A program made the position numbers and the translations under genes. This document shows, piece by piece, positions 34,150-44,062 of a stretch of DNA of 64,000 nucleotides (position 1 is its first letter; every line of letters begins with the position of its first letter). The stretch covers positions 1,240,001-1,304,000 of the forward strand of contig NZ_CP035758.1 of NCBI RefSeq assembly GCF_004208415.1. The letters are read 5' to 3'. This DNA is from Ktedonosporobacter rubrisoli (GTDB taxonomy: Bacteria > Chloroflexota > Ktedonobacteria > Ktedonobacterales > Ktedonobacteraceae). The notes beneath the pieces are model-generated. The model searched no databases. It was not told the DNA's origin and saw only the letters and a list, made by a program, of their open reading frames with translations.

Positions 34150-34435
34150 ACAGAAACTTCCTTTTCTGCTAAGCAATAGCGCTTAAATCCATAATGCCTT
34201 CCGCTTCCTCATTTGCTGCATTTGACGGTAACCGAGAAGAACAGCGCGGGCCCTAATGTGCTTGCCTGCGTCCTCTCTGGCCCCTGGCATCCCGTTTTTG
34301 AGAAGTGGAAAGCCCGCGTAAAATTAGACCATTGTCAGCATAAACATTACGCTGATAGAATACTTGCTATAACTGATACTCGTCCAATACTTTTAAAAGT
34401 AGGAACCATAAAAAAAAGGTATAGAACGACAAACT

Positions 34436-35335
34436 ATGGAACTTCGAAACTTGCGCCATTTTATGGTAGTCGCCGAAGAAATGAACTTCACACGGGCGGC
34501 CGAGCGTTTACAGATCGCCCAGCCAGCCCTGACACGTAGTATTCATAATCTAGAAGAAGAGCTTCAGGTTCTTTTATTTGATCGCAGCAAGAGACAGATT
34601 GCACTCACGCCGGCCGGACAGGGCTTTTTAAAGCAGGCCTACCTTATTTTTGCCGATGTCGAGGCAGCTATCCAGATAGCCCGCCAGTTTGACCAAGGCA
34701 AGCTGGGATACCTGGCTATTGGCTTTACCGGAGCTGCCATCTATAGCGTGCTCCCTCAGATTGTCCATACCTATCAAGAGCGTTTTCCAGAAGTCGAGGT
34801 AGTCTTGCATGAGTTGTCCATGCGCGAACAAGTGACTGCCCTTAGCGAACATCGCCTGGATATTGGCTTTGCGGTCGCGCCTTCACTGGTGGAGAATCTA
34901 GCTTATGAACGCCTGCTGGAATGCTCAATGGTCGTCGTTTTACCCGAAACACATCCCTTGGCCAGCAGAGCCAGGGTCGCCCTCGCAGAACTTGCCAAGG
35001 AACCGTGGATCTGGTTTCCCCGCAAGCTTAATCCTCATTACCATGATCAGAATACGCGCCTGTGTCAGCAGGCAGGATTTGAACCGCGTATTGTGCAAGA
35101 GACGGCTCATCCTCATATCATGGCCAGCCTGGTAGCCGCTGGCCTGGGAGTGGCAATGATGAGCGCCTGGACCCAGAGCTTGAAGCGAGAGGGTATCGTC
35201 TTTAAACCCTTGCTAGAACCCTCATGGAGCGTGGATCTTCAGATGATGCGGCGAAAGCAGGAAACATCGCCCCTTATTGCAGCATTCACATCTCTGGCAA
35301 GAGAGATCAGCAGCAAGTTTCATCCAGACGCTTGA
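34436..35335 (+). CDS. LysR-family transcriptional regulator
   Basis: 299 aa. HTH at residues 1-60 (MELRNLRHFMVVAEEMNFTR; AQPALTRSIHNLEEELQV) and a LysR substrate domain (LAIGFTGAAIYSVLPQIVHT). It is similar overall to the LysR gene at 31679, suggesting an old duplication around the exporter gene. Divergent from the DHA2 exporter, the classic LysR arrangement. No single palindromic LysR box (T-N11-A) could be singled out by eye in the divergent gap. Confidence 0.9.
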   Translation: MELRNLRHFMVVAEEMNFTRAAERLQIAQPALTRSIHNLEEELQVLLFDRSKRQIALTPAGQGFLKQAYLIFADVEAAIQIARQFDQGKLGYLAIGFTGAAIYSVLPQIVHTYQERFPEVEVVLHELSMREQVTALSEHRLDIGFAVAPSLVENLAYERLLECSMVVVLPETHPLASRARVALAELAKEPWIWFPRKLNPHYHDQNTRLCQQAGFEPRIVQETAHPHIMASLVAAGLGVAMMSAWTQSLKREGIVFKPLLEPSWSVDLQMMRRKQETSPLIAAFTSLAREISSKFHPDA

Positions 35336-35503
35336 AAGCTTTCCTATGCCATTTTTCTTGCTGGTTAGAGCACACAGGCCAGGAAAAAAGGGAGCATAAG
35401 ACGGATGCCTGAGGTATCTTATCCCTTTTCCATTTTAGTGATGTTGTCCAATACCCATGCCCGCCTCGACTGTAAACCATTCAACCAGACTGTGAAGCAG
35501 CTA

Positions 35504-36232
35504 TTAGGGAGCTGACTTCTGGTCCTGGGAAAGGGCCAGGCGGCTGCGAATACCGGCAAAGTGCGCGGCCATAGCCTCTCTTGCTGCCGCACCGTCTCCG
35601 CTGGTCAGGGCTTCGACGATACGCTGATGATCTTTGACGGTGGCCATCGGCGGATCAACCAGGCCGGGTAGTTGCGCACGTACGACGTGAAATACATCCC
35701 AGAAGGCTTGCAAAAGCTGGATGACAAGATTATTGCCCAGCGGACGATAGAGCACCTCGTGAAAGGCCCGATCCTCTTCCGGAAAGAGCTCGTTGCGTAA
35801 GGCCCGTGCCTCCATTGTAGCGATCAAGACGCGCAGATCAGCCAGGTGAGCCGGCGTCGTCACTTCCGCCACGTGGGCTACAAGGTTGCATTCAAGGATC
35901 TGGCGCACTTCTAACAGCTCGTGTAATGTGCGCAAGTCGCGCGGAGCATCGACTAATACACGAAACGAGAGCCCGGTTACCAGGGCCTGCAAAGACAGAT
36001 CACCCACAAAGGTTCCCTGGCCGTGGCGCGTCTCTACAATCCCCACGGTCTGTAACACCTTGATCGCCTCACGCACGGCGTTACGGCTCACCTGAAGCTC
36101 GCCGGAGATCTCCGCTTCGCTTGGCAGAGGAGCGCCCGGTTGGAGCTGATGCTCGATAATATATTGCTTGATGTAATCCTGAATGCTCTGCTGCAAGGCT
36201 TCGCCACGTGGAGCAGAATTCAAAGCCGTCAC
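35504..36232 (-). CDS. GntR-family regulator, FCD (FadR) subfamily
   Basis: 242 aa. N-terminal GntR winged helix (LPSEAEISGELQVSRNAVRE; AIKVLQTVGIVETRHGQGTFV) and an all-helical FCD domain with the metal-binding pattern (LLEVRQILECNLVA; EEDRAFHEVLYR; DHQRIVEALTSGD; AHFAGI). Starts at GTG 36232 after AAGGAGTC. Divergent from the NanT-like transporter at 36729, whose neighbour is a DapA/NanA-like lyase. This is the arrangement of NanR-type and sugar-acid FCD regulators, so it likely represses that pair. Confidence 0.9.
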   Translation of the reverse strand: MTALNSAPRGEALQQSIQDYIKQYIIEHQLQPGAPLPSEAEISGELQVSRNAVREAIKVLQTVGIVETRHGQGTFVGDLSLQALVTGLSFRVLVDAPRDLRTLHELLEVRQILECNLVAHVAEVTTPAHLADLRVLIATMEARALRNELFPEEDRAFHEVLYRPLGNNLVIQLLQAFWDVFHVVRAQLPGLVDPPMATVKDHQRIVEALTSGDGAAAREAMAAHFAGIRSRLALSQDQKSAP

Positions 36233-36276
36233 ACCTTGACTCCTTATTTTTTATTGGGTACACTACTTCTCAACAA

Positions 36277-36338
36277 CTTGTAGGACAACCATTGAAGGTG
36301 ATATGATATCTTTAACTTGAGGTAAGACATCCTACAAG
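36277..36338. promoter_or_regulatory. Inverted repeats in the GntR / transporter divergent region
   Basis: CTTGTAGGA (36277-36285) and TCCTACAAG (36330-36338) are perfect inverted 9-mers 44 bp apart. The left one sits in TTGTAGGACAA, which fits the GntR consensus T-N-GT-N3-AC-N-A. Likely operator half-sites of the FCD regulator. The rest of the 500-bp divergent gap holds no gene. Confidence 0.6.
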
Positions 36339-36728
36339 CGAGTGTTTTTACTATTATAACACAGGAGGGATCTGCGTAGGAACAAGCTAGTAAAACTCGT
36401 AGCGGCTACTCTCTAGCGCTCATGTCCGTTCGTAGAAGACACTGTTGTCATTCGGTTTACAGAGCTTTTGTCTCGCCAGGCATGCTATAGTTTTATAGGT
36501 GAGGGCCAGATATACCTTGTTCAGCATTCTCAAGCATTTTCGCGTCCACAGTGGGTCGAGTGAGCATCTCCAGCGGAACAATTCTCTCAGTGGAGGGAAG
36601 AATAGAACTAGTCTCCGCAAAAGCCCGGAAAGCATCACTAGCAGAGCAAGCTTTAAAAAGGCAGCAAGACTTGAGGAGTTGATGTATACACAACAGCTCT
36701 GTAGCACATGTTGAAAGGAAGACATATC

Positions 36729-38033
36729 ATGGCATCGACAGCCACTCTGCCCTGGTATAAAGAACTGACAAAGAATCATTGGCAAGCCTTCTGGGCCGCC
36801 TGGATGGGATATGCTTTAGATGGCTTCGACTTCGTGCTCATCACCTATGTCTTAACCAATATCCAAAAGGAATTTCAACTCGACCTGGTTACAGCCAGCA
36901 CGCTGATCAGCGCCTCTTTTATTACACGCTGGCTCGGTGGAGCTATCGTTGGCAGCATTGCCGACAAGATCGGGCGTAAAAATGCCATGATCGCCGGGAT
37001 CTGGCTTTACGCCATTGGCACCTTTTTTTGTGGTCTGGCCTGGAGCTACTGGTCTCTGTTCGCCTTCCGGCTTATCGTCGGCCTGGGCATGGCTGGTGAA
37101 TATAGTGCGAGCTCGACCTACGTCTTAGAGAGCTGGCCCCTGCGTGTGCGCAACAAAGCCAGCGGTTTTCTTATCTCTGGCTATAACGTAGGAAGTCTAG
37201 TTGTCGCCTTTATTTATCCTTTTATCGTTACAAACTTCGGCTGGCGCGTGCTCTTCTATGTCGGCATCATTCCCGTACTCTTGACCCTCTACATGCGCAA
37301 GAACCTGCCCGAGAATACCGAATGGAACGAGAAGCGCAAACAGGGGGAAGCCAGCAGCGGCATCTCTTTCTTCAAGCTCTTCTCGCCGCAGATCCTGCCG
37401 GTCTTTCTGGTCGTAACGCTCTTTATCTTCTCAGCCTTCCTCTATAGCTGGCCGCTGCAATCCCTCCTGCCCACCTATCTAAAATCCATCGGCTATGATG
37501 CCGTTGGTGTAGCGCAAGTAATGTTTGCCGCCAACTTCGGCACGCTGCTTGGTTGTATCTTTGCCGGCTTCCTGGGCGATCGAGTTGGCACAAGGCATGC
37601 CTACATCTACTCGCTACTGGTCTCGCTGGTCCTGATCTTACCGGTTTTCCTGATCGGCAAATCGACGATCCTGCTGCTTGGCGTGCTCGTCTTCGTCTTA
37701 CTCTTCGTGAGCCAGGGCATTGCCGGCCTGCATCCCAAGTTTATGTCGATGTACTTTGCGCCGGAGATTCGGGGAGCCGGAACCGGTGTGGCCTATAATC
37801 TTGGCGCGCTTGGTGGAGCGATTGCGCCTATCTGGGGTGCCTTCTTTGCCAAACAGATGGGCTTTGGCATAGCGCTGGCCGTGCTGATGCTGTTCTGGAC
37901 GCTGGTCGTGCTGGCGATTGTAGCCTTTAACATTCCCGGGCGCCTGCTGCGCCGTACAGCCGGGGTTGAGGCCTATGATATTACGCCGAGCCAGGGCAAT
38001 AAAACGAGCGTAGTCGCTGCGGCTCCCAAATAA
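36729..38033 (+). CDS. MFS transporter resembling sialic-acid symporter NanT
   Basis: 434 aa, about 12 membrane helices. It matches E. coli NanT in diagnostic stretches: WAAWMGYALDGFDFVLITYV, TLISASFITRWLGGAIVG, IVGLGMAGEYSASSTYVLES, RNKASGFLISGYNVG, FLYSWPLQSLLPTYLK. NanT takes up N-acetylneuraminate with H+; related sugar-acid symporters share these motifs, and the two extra helices of E. coli NanT seem absent. Start ATG 36729 follows GAAAGGAAG. It is followed 120 bp later by a DapA/NanA-family lyase and preceded by a divergent FCD regulator. Substrate therefore probably a sialic or related sugar acid. Confidence 0.85.
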   Translation: MASTATLPWYKELTKNHWQAFWAAWMGYALDGFDFVLITYVLTNIQKEFQLDLVTASTLISASFITRWLGGAIVGSIADKIGRKNAMIAGIWLYAIGTFFCGLAWSYWSLFAFRLIVGLGMAGEYSASSTYVLESWPLRVRNKASGFLISGYNVGSLVVAFIYPFIVTNFGWRVLFYVGIIPVLLTLYMRKNLPENTEWNEKRKQGEASSGISFFKLFSPQILPVFLVVTLFIFSAFLYSWPLQSLLPTYLKSIGYDAVGVAQVMFAANFGTLLGCIFAGFLGDRVGTRHAYIYSLLVSLVLILPVFLIGKSTILLLGVLVFVLLFVSQGIAGLHPKFMSMYFAPEIRGAGTGVAYNLGALGGAIAPIWGAFFAKQMGFGIALAVLMLFWTLVVLAIVAFNIPGRLLRRTAGVEAYDITPSQGNKTSVVAAAPK

Positions 38034-38154
38034 GCTTTGGCCTCTTTTAAGTGGATCGAGAAACGGCGAGGGCGCGCCTCGCTCTTTCTCCTTCCGGTAT
38101 ACTTACCAATCCAAATAGCCATCCGGCAATGACACTAGTAAGGGATATATAGCA

Positions 38155-39081
38155 ATGTCAGTTCTTGCGTCTCGTTTGCATGGAATTGTGCCCCCGTTGA
38201 GCACGCCTTTGACCGAAGAGTTTGAGATCGATACAAAGTCGTTGGAGCGCTTGATAGCCTTTCAGCTAGAGGCCGGCGTACACGGCATATTTGCTCTGGG
38301 CTCAACCGGCGAAGTGGCCTTTCTCAGCGATAAGCAGCGCGCCACAGTCCTTGATGTTGTAGTCAGGTGCGTGGCGGGCCAGGTTCCGGTGCTGGCCGGG
38401 ACTATCGATATGACGACGGCCCGCATTATCGAGCATGCCAGAGCCGCCGAGCAGGCCGGCGTGAATGGCCTGGTGGTAACTGCGCCATTCTATACGCGCG
38501 TCGGTCAGGCCGAAATCAGCGAGCATTTTCGCCTCGTCCACGCGGCTGTAGAGCTGCCGCTCCTCGCCTACGATATTCCTGTCGCTGTGCACAGCAAAAT
38601 CGAGCCCGGCACTCTCCTGCAGCTAGTCAAGGAGCAAGTTGTGCAGGGCGTCAAAGATAGTAGTGGGGATGAGGCTAACTTTCGTGGACTGCTGTTGGCC
38701 CGCGAGAGCTATCCCGACTTTCTTGCCTTTACGGGCTCAGAGCTGCTGGTTGACGCCGCGCTGATGATAGGGGCCAGCGGGGCGGTTCCGGGTCTTGGCA
38801 ACGTCGATCCGGCCGGCTATGTGCGCCTGTACGAAGCAGCGCGGGCCGGCGATTGGCAGGCCGCGCGCCAGGAACAGGAGCGCCTTTACCGGCTCTTTGA
38901 GATTATCAAGGTCGGCCTGGGACGCATGGCGATTGGCTCATCAGCGATGGGGGCCTTTAAGACAGCCCTGCAGCTGCGCGGCATTATCGCCACCAACGTG
39001 GTAGGACGCCCGCAATTGCGTTTGAACGCAGCAGAGACGGAACAGATCCGGCAAGCGCTACACACAGCCCAACTGCTGTAA
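38155..39081 (+). CDS. DapA/NanA-family aldolase (class I lyase)
   Basis: 308 aa TIM-barrel of the dihydrodipicolinate synthase / N-acetylneuraminate lyase family. It has the GSTGE motif (FALGSTGEVAFLS, residues 47-51), the catalytic Tyr in LAYDIPVAVHS and the Schiff-base Lys in QGVKDSSGDEANF. The enzyme condenses or cleaves pyruvate with an aldehyde. Genome context (NanT-like symporter before it, FCD regulator divergent) favours a sugar-acid aldolase over lysine synthesis, but residues deciding substrate cannot be judged by eye. Ends before a hairpin at 39108. Confidence 0.85.
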   Translation: MSVLASRLHGIVPPLSTPLTEEFEIDTKSLERLIAFQLEAGVHGIFALGSTGEVAFLSDKQRATVLDVVVRCVAGQVPVLAGTIDMTTARIIEHARAAEQAGVNGLVVTAPFYTRVGQAEISEHFRLVHAAVELPLLAYDIPVAVHSKIEPGTLLQLVKEQVVQGVKDSSGDEANFRGLLLARESYPDFLAFTGSELLVDAALMIGASGAVPGLGNVDPAGYVRLYEAARAGDWQAARQEQERLYRLFEIIKVGLGRMAIGSSAMGAFKTALQLRGIIATNVVGRPQLRLNAAETEQIRQALHTAQLL

Positions 39082-39107
39082 GCCAATCTCAACAGCGATT
39101 GGCAGAG

Positions 39108-39147
39108 GGCGCCTGCCGGCAGTTTTCCACAGCATCCCGCAGGCGCC
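39108..39147 (+). terminator. Stem-loop after the aldolase gene
   Basis: GGCGCCTGC (39108-39116) and GCAGGCGCC (39139-39147) form a perfect 9-bp GC-rich stem 27 bp after the stop codon. No T-run. The rest of the gap to 39590 (about 440 bp) holds no convincing gene. Confidence 0.6.
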
Positions 39148-39590
39148 ACATATGCCGCCTACGTAGCGGTCGGGGCCCTTCTCTACCCTCTTATCTTTCA
39201 TTCCGGCCAGACGACTGCTTCAAAGGTGGCATTCAGAAATACGAAGAGCTGAGCCTTATTTGGCGATCCGATATTTTATTCAGCCCTTGTAGCCTCTTGC
39301 GCTACCTCCTCCTGGATATTGGTGCGTAAAGCCCCTGGAGCCTATCCCTCGGCCCTGGGCAACAACTCGAAGATTGGAAGATCTCCACTTCTCCAAAATG
39401 GGATTGTGAAGGGCTCTATCGCTCTAGCGCGGCGCGAGCTCCAAATTTTCTCCTCTTCTTCGTCGCCTTCAAGTGGCCACATTAACGAGAACTGGAAAGC
39501 CCTGGAGGCGAGGAGGGAAAGCTGTCAGAGATCAACGTTTTCTGTTATACTAATTACATTAGCGAAAAGGAATAAGAGGAGGAAAGGCTC

Positions 39591-41669
39591 ATGAAGCAGC
39601 CTATTGCGCGTATCGAAGTAGTTCGGGATAATTATTTCGGTACGACGATCGAAGATCCGTATCGCTGGATGGAGGATAGGCAGAGCGAGGAAATGCAGAG
39701 CTGGCTCAAAGCGCAGGCAGACTACACGCGTGCCTATCTGGATGCCTTGCCTGAGCGTGCTGCATTACTGACTCGCATTGAAGAGCTTGACGACACGACG
39801 ACTACTGCGCGGAACTTCGAGCTCGCGGGCGGAAACGTCTTTTACCTTCGCAAAGATCCCAGCGATAACCTTGAAAAGCTTATGGTTCGCGGCTTAGCTG
39901 GAGGCGAGGAAAAACTACTCTTCGACCCTAATGCGCTCAAAGGTGAGGTCCACACAGCTCTTGACTGGTACTTCCCCTCTCGCGACGGAAAGCATGTTGC
40001 CTATGGGATTTCGCAGGGCGGCTCAGAAGAGAGTGTTCTGCACGTCCTGGAAGTAGAGAGCGGCCGCACGCTCGATCTGACGATCAAGGGCACAGATTTT
40101 ACAAGCGTCAACTGGCTGGAAGATCAGCGCTCCTTCCTGTATCGTCGTTTTCCACATCGCGGACCCGAGGCTGAGGCTACCGATTACTTTAAAGATAGTA
40201 AGATTCACCTGCATCGCCCCGGCAGCGATCCCGAGCGCGATCCAATCATCTTTGGGCGTGGGATAAATCCGCGTGTTGAGCTGGCTCCCGACGATATTCC
40301 GCAGATCTTTACATCGACAAAGAGCGATTGGATGATCGGCGAGATCCTCCACGGCGATCAGAGCGAGATCACTTTATATGTCGCACCACGTTCAGCACTC
40401 AACGAAGATCCCGCGACCTGTCCCTGGCGACTTATCGCCGACATTGAGGATGGCGTGACGGGCTATACCTGGAGCGGCGATACCATCTACCTGAAGACGC
40501 ATAAAGGTGCGCCACGCTATAAAGTCATTGCCACCTCGCTCAAAGAGCCCGATCTTGCCCGGGCGCGCGTGGTAGTGTCCGAAAGCCAGGTTGTAATTGA
40601 GGATATCCGCGTGGTGGGAGAGTATTTGCTCACCCTTGACTTAGATGCTGGCCTTGGACGCATCAGGCGCGTGAGACTGAGCGGAGGCGAGCCCGAGCAA
40701 CTGTCCCTGCCCATTGAGGGCACAATCAGCGGCTGGACAAGCGAAGAGGACAGCACTGAGCTTTTGCTGACCCTGACCTCCTGGCTGATCTCGCCGCAGC
40801 TCTACCGCTGCGATGTTAATAGCGGGCAGTTTGCGAATACAGGTTGGATTCCAACATCGCCTATCGATGTTAGCGGATTTGAGGTGCACGAAGTCTTTGC
40901 GCCGGGCAAAGATGGCACACAAATTCCGCTCTCCATTATCCATAAAAAAGGCCTGGTTCTGGATGGCAACAATCCGACGCTGATGCAAGGCTATGGATCA
41001 TATGGAATCGTCTCGCGCGCAGCCTTCAATCCGCTCAGAGTTTCCTGGCTTGAGCGTGGCGGTGTCTTTGCGATGGCCCACATGCGAGGCGGGGGAGAGT
41101 ATGGCGACGGCTGGCATAAGGCCGGTCACATGCTCAAAAAGCACAACACGATAGAAGATTTTATTGCCTGTGCCGAGTATCTCGTGCAGCAAGGCTATAC
41201 ACGACCCGCGAAGCTGGCCGGCATTGGTGGGAGCGCGGGCGGCATTCCCACCGGTGGCTCGCTGGTACGCCGGCCCGATTTGTGGGCGGTTATGGTCATG
41301 GCCGTACCCTGCGTTAATACGCTGCGCATGGAGTTCACAGAGAATGGCCCACCCAACATACCTGAGTTTGGCAGCGTCACCACAGAAGATGGCTTCAAGG
41401 GCCTGCTCATTACTGATTCATACACGCGTGTCAAGGATGGCGAACGCTACCCTGCCGTTTTGCTTACCGGAGGCGCCAACGATCCACGCGTTGTGGTCTG
41501 GCAGCCGGCCAAAATGGCGGCCCGCTTACAGGCGGCAAGCGCTTCAGGCAAACCGGTTCTTTTGCGCATCGAGTTCCAGGGTGGCCACGGCATGGGCTCA
41601 ACTCGTCAGCAGATCCGGGAGGAATTGGCCGATACCTATGCCTTCCTCCTGCAACAATTCGGAGCCTAG
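39591..41669 (+). CDS. Prolyl oligopeptidase (S9A family)
   Basis: 692 aa, the family's normal length. N-terminal DPYRWMEDRQSEEM is the S9A opening, followed by a seven-bladed beta-propeller (about 70-420) and an alpha/beta-hydrolase domain. Catalytic triad visible: Ser in GIGGSAGGIPTGG, Asp in LTGGANDPRV and His in FQGGHGMGS. Also GYGSYGI and AHMRGGGEYGDGWHKAG, typical of prolyl endopeptidases. Cleaves short peptides after Pro in the cytoplasm (no signal peptide). Start has GAGGAAAGG. Stands alone, with a hairpin (41762-41792) after it. Confidence 0.93.
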   Translation: MKQPIARIEVVRDNYFGTTIEDPYRWMEDRQSEEMQSWLKAQADYTRAYLDALPERAALLTRIEELDDTTTTARNFELAGGNVFYLRKDPSDNLEKLMVRGLAGGEEKLLFDPNALKGEVHTALDWYFPSRDGKHVAYGISQGGSEESVLHVLEVESGRTLDLTIKGTDFTSVNWLEDQRSFLYRRFPHRGPEAEATDYFKDSKIHLHRPGSDPERDPIIFGRGINPRVELAPDDIPQIFTSTKSDWMIGEILHGDQSEITLYVAPRSALNEDPATCPWRLIADIEDGVTGYTWSGDTIYLKTHKGAPRYKVIATSLKEPDLARARVVVSESQVVIEDIRVVGEYLLTLDLDAGLGRIRRVRLSGGEPEQLSLPIEGTISGWTSEEDSTELLLTLTSWLISPQLYRCDVNSGQFANTGWIPTSPIDVSGFEVHEVFAPGKDGTQIPLSIIHKKGLVLDGNNPTLMQGYGSYGIVSRAAFNPLRVSWLERGGVFAMAHMRGGGEYGDGWHKAGHMLKKHNTIEDFIACAEYLVQQGYTRPAKLAGIGGSAGGIPTGGSLVRRPDLWAVMVMAVPCVNTLRMEFTENGPPNIPEFGSVTTEDGFKGLLITDSYTRVKDGERYPAVLLTGGANDPRVVVWQPAKMAARLQAASASGKPVLLRIEFQGGHGMGSTRQQIREELADTYAFLLQQFGA

Positions 41670-41761
41670 AGTACTATCAAGAAAAGATCAAAGAAATGAC
41701 ACACAAAAGCAAAAGAGAAGCCTGACCTGCTGTATTGTAAATAAGATTCCAAAACACTTAA

Positions 41762-41792
41762 AGAGGCAAGAGCACCTTTTGTCCTTGCCTCT
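41762..41792. terminator. Stem-loop between convergent genes
   Basis: AGAGGCAAG (41762-41770) and CTTGCCTCT (41784-41792) pair perfectly; placed between the prolyl oligopeptidase and the convergent regulator, so probably a shared terminator. Confidence 0.6.
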
Positions 41793-41798
41793 CAGGAA

Positions 41799-42719
41799 TC
41801 AATAGGCCTCAAGTGAGCTGGAGGCAGGCCTTTCAGCACTGCCAAGGGAGACAAAGAAAGTACGAGCAGCCTCATCCAGGGGTAAAAACGCCGCAATGTT
41901 GGGATATCTGTAACTACCAACCGAGATGTGAACGCGGCGGAGTTGAATCGGAAGCAATTCTCCAGTCATGGCATGCCTACTGAGAAACGATTTTGACATG
42001 AGGGCTTTCTTATCAAGGACCTCAGAATCTCTTTCCCAGTAGGTACGAAAATCGGCGACTGCACAAAGCTGTTCCACAAGTTCTTTATACCACGGCTCAA
42101 ATTGGTACAGCACGTTGCTTTGTTTAAAGAGCTGGATACCTTGAAGCGCATGGGTTTGCCAGGCCTTAACTTCCTGTTCATTGAAGGTGCTACTCGCTCG
42201 GATGGATAGATCAGGGTGAAAGAAGAAAGAGAGAAGATGCCTGTGTTGTCTCGGAATAGCATGCAGCGGTGGGAAGGCAAAAACCTGCCTGAAGATATCA
42301 TTGACGGCTTCTACTTTTAGTGCGTGTGTCAGAATCAGCGCGGGATAGGGCAAGGTCTCCATAAGGTTTTGAGCTTGCTCTAAGGCCTGTTTCAATTGAG
42401 AACCTTTCAATTCGAGGCTCTCGGGAAGATAGCGCGCAGCTAAGAGCAAATCGTTACGCTCAGCCGCACTACATTCGAGATACTGTGCAATCTGCACAAT
42501 CGTCGTGCGGCCAGGAACCCTGTGTGAACGCCCGATCAGCAAATTTTTATAAGTGGGACACGCCTCATCATTTAACTCTTGCTGGGTAAAGCGCTTGAGA
42601 TGGGGATGAGCCTGCTCCTTCACCTCTTTTTGGCGTCTAATACGCAGGATTTCTATTTCGTTCAGGACATCATACAGCACTTCTGAGGTGTGCAAAATGC
42701 CAGGTTTGCTATCAATCAT
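41799..42719 (-). CDS. XRE/MmyB-like transcriptional regulator
   Basis: 306 aa. A Cro/C1-type HTH lies near residues 30-95 (RFTQQELNDEACPTYKNLLI, then GRSHRVPGRTTIVQIAQYLE and AAERNDLLLAARYLPE), followed by an MmyB-like ligand domain (ALEQAQNLMETLPYPALILT; VNDIFRQVFAFP). Start at ATG 42719 is supported by CAGGAGGAAGG; a longer frame to 42920 has no ribosome site. Unlike the MmyB-like gene at 29327, the HTH matches the sporulation/daunorubicin-type XRE pattern. Target unknown; it is followed by the convergent prolyl oligopeptidase gene. Confidence 0.72.
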   Translation of the reverse strand: MIDSKPGILHTSEVLYDVLNEIEILRIRRQKEVKEQAHPHLKRFTQQELNDEACPTYKNLLIGRSHRVPGRTTIVQIAQYLECSAAERNDLLLAARYLPESLELKGSQLKQALEQAQNLMETLPYPALILTHALKVEAVNDIFRQVFAFPPLHAIPRQHRHLLSFFFHPDLSIRASSTFNEQEVKAWQTHALQGIQLFKQSNVLYQFEPWYKELVEQLCAVADFRTYWERDSEVLDKKALMSKSFLSRHAMTGELLPIQLRRVHISVGSYRYPNIAAFLPLDEAARTFFVSLGSAERPASSSLEAY

Positions 42720-43003
42720 GCCTTCCTCCTGCAAGCGAACTGGCAATGCTCCTCTTGCCTTCCTGCCAGTACGCTCTTTTGTCAACCCGAGGTGTAGGAT
42801 GCGCAACGAGCTCTCTACATGGTAGGGAGCTCGGATAAACATGTGTCTTATTGAGAGGGAAAGACAATCCCATTCTCTCAAAGAGCTTTTAAGCGACTCT
42901 TTGATTTCCATGGTCTTCATTCAAAGGCTCTTTGCATGAGCCTTCACACCTGCTGTGCTCATGAGCACCGAGAAGAGGAGAAGCAAACGTTGTGCTACCT
43001 TCC

Positions 43004-43738
43004 TCAGCGCACGACCCAGCAATACATTGATCCCAGGATTGAACAGAATGGCGCGGCGTATGTGAAGCCCGCCTCATGTACGAGTTCCTGCACTCTTGCA
43101 GCGGTCGCCGCCTCTGGTCGGGACATCTGCTCCGTGAGCCCGGCCACGATGCTCGCCATGCGTTCGGCTGGCATACCCATCGATTCACCATACTGCCGCC
43201 AGGCGCCCTGAAAATCCGCGCTCAGTGTTGGATTCGTCATATCAATGTCAGCTGTGTCCGGACGCACACCACTGATGAGATACAATGGCGCACCCGGCTG
43301 CAGATGGTCCTTGATGCTGCGCAATAGGGACAGTTTTGCGGCATCCGGGAGGAAGTGCAGCACGTAGAGACAGGTTGCGGCATCAAACCGCGCTTCAGAT
43401 TTCAGTTGCTCAACGGTGCCCTCCAGGAGGGTCACACGATCCGCAAGTTTGAGCTGATCCACCTTTGCCTGCGCCAGCGCCAGCATCTGCTGCGATGGAT
43501 CGACGCCGGTGATCTTCCATCCTGGATTGTGCGGAAGGAAGCGCTCGACCTCCGCGCCGCCACCGGCACCCACGACCAGGATGTGCAAGTCGGGCTTGCC
43601 GAGGGCGCACAGGAAGCTTGCTGTCAACTGGAACGTCAGGTTATAGCCAATATTCACGCTCCTGACTGTTTGCACATAAGCGTCAAGCGGCATGGGTGGG
43701 TTCTTATCAAAGTCAACATGCGTTGAAGGCTGTTTCAT
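43004..43738 (-). CDS. Class I SAM-dependent methyltransferase
   Basis: 244 aa. Motif I LHILVVGAGGGAEVERFLP, acidic end of beta-2 in ITGVDPSQQMLALA, DAATCLYVLHFLPDA (motif IV) and HLQPGAPLYLISG. N-terminal PPMPLDAYVQTVRSVNIGY resembles methyltransferases acting on small hydrophobic molecules. Substrate unknown. A GAAAGAG lies about 15 bases before ATG. Monocistronic; upstream gap of about 320 bp (43739-44062) shows only AT-rich sequence. Confidence 0.85.
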   Translation of the reverse strand: MKQPSTHVDFDKNPPMPLDAYVQTVRSVNIGYNLTFQLTASFLCALGKPDLHILVVGAGGGAEVERFLPHNPGWKITGVDPSQQMLALAQAKVDQLKLADRVTLLEGTVEQLKSEARFDAATCLYVLHFLPDAAKLSLLRSIKDHLQPGAPLYLISGVRPDTADIDMTNPTLSADFQGAWRQYGESMGMPAERMASIVAGLTEQMSRPEAATAARVQELVHEAGFTYAAPFCSILGSMYCWVVR

Positions 43739-44062
43739 TGGTAAATGAGACTCTTTCTATTCTATCCATACGAATCTCGTACGGTAGGAGTAGCAAGTTC
43801 GACATTGCACATCATATCACAACTCCACGGGATCAGGGATATATAACGAGATTACCAACAAATAAGCAAGCCAGACACGACGAGAAATATTCTTTCAGGG
43901 AAGGGGACAGGTGTAGTTTTACTCTTGGTACAACATCTGCTTCCCACTATACTATTCCCAAGAAACACAAAACGTGAGGCCGATAGGCGGGTGCACACGC
44001 ATCTCTCGCCTTTTAATGGCCTTTCTACCTATCGCTCATAGGAAAAGGAGATACAAGGAAGA

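Noticed and set aside
36420-36785. 121-codon minus-strand frame in the GntR/transporter gap
   Set aside because: Crosses the transporter ribosome site and start and shows no protein family pattern.
39319-39594. 91-codon plus-strand frame before the prolyl oligopeptidase
   Set aside because: Low-complexity translation, overlaps the next start and has no ribosome site or recognisable pattern.
42720-42920. N-terminal extension of the XRE/MmyB-like gene
   Set aside because: No ribosome site at the upstream start; GGAGGAAGG lies just before ATG 42719.
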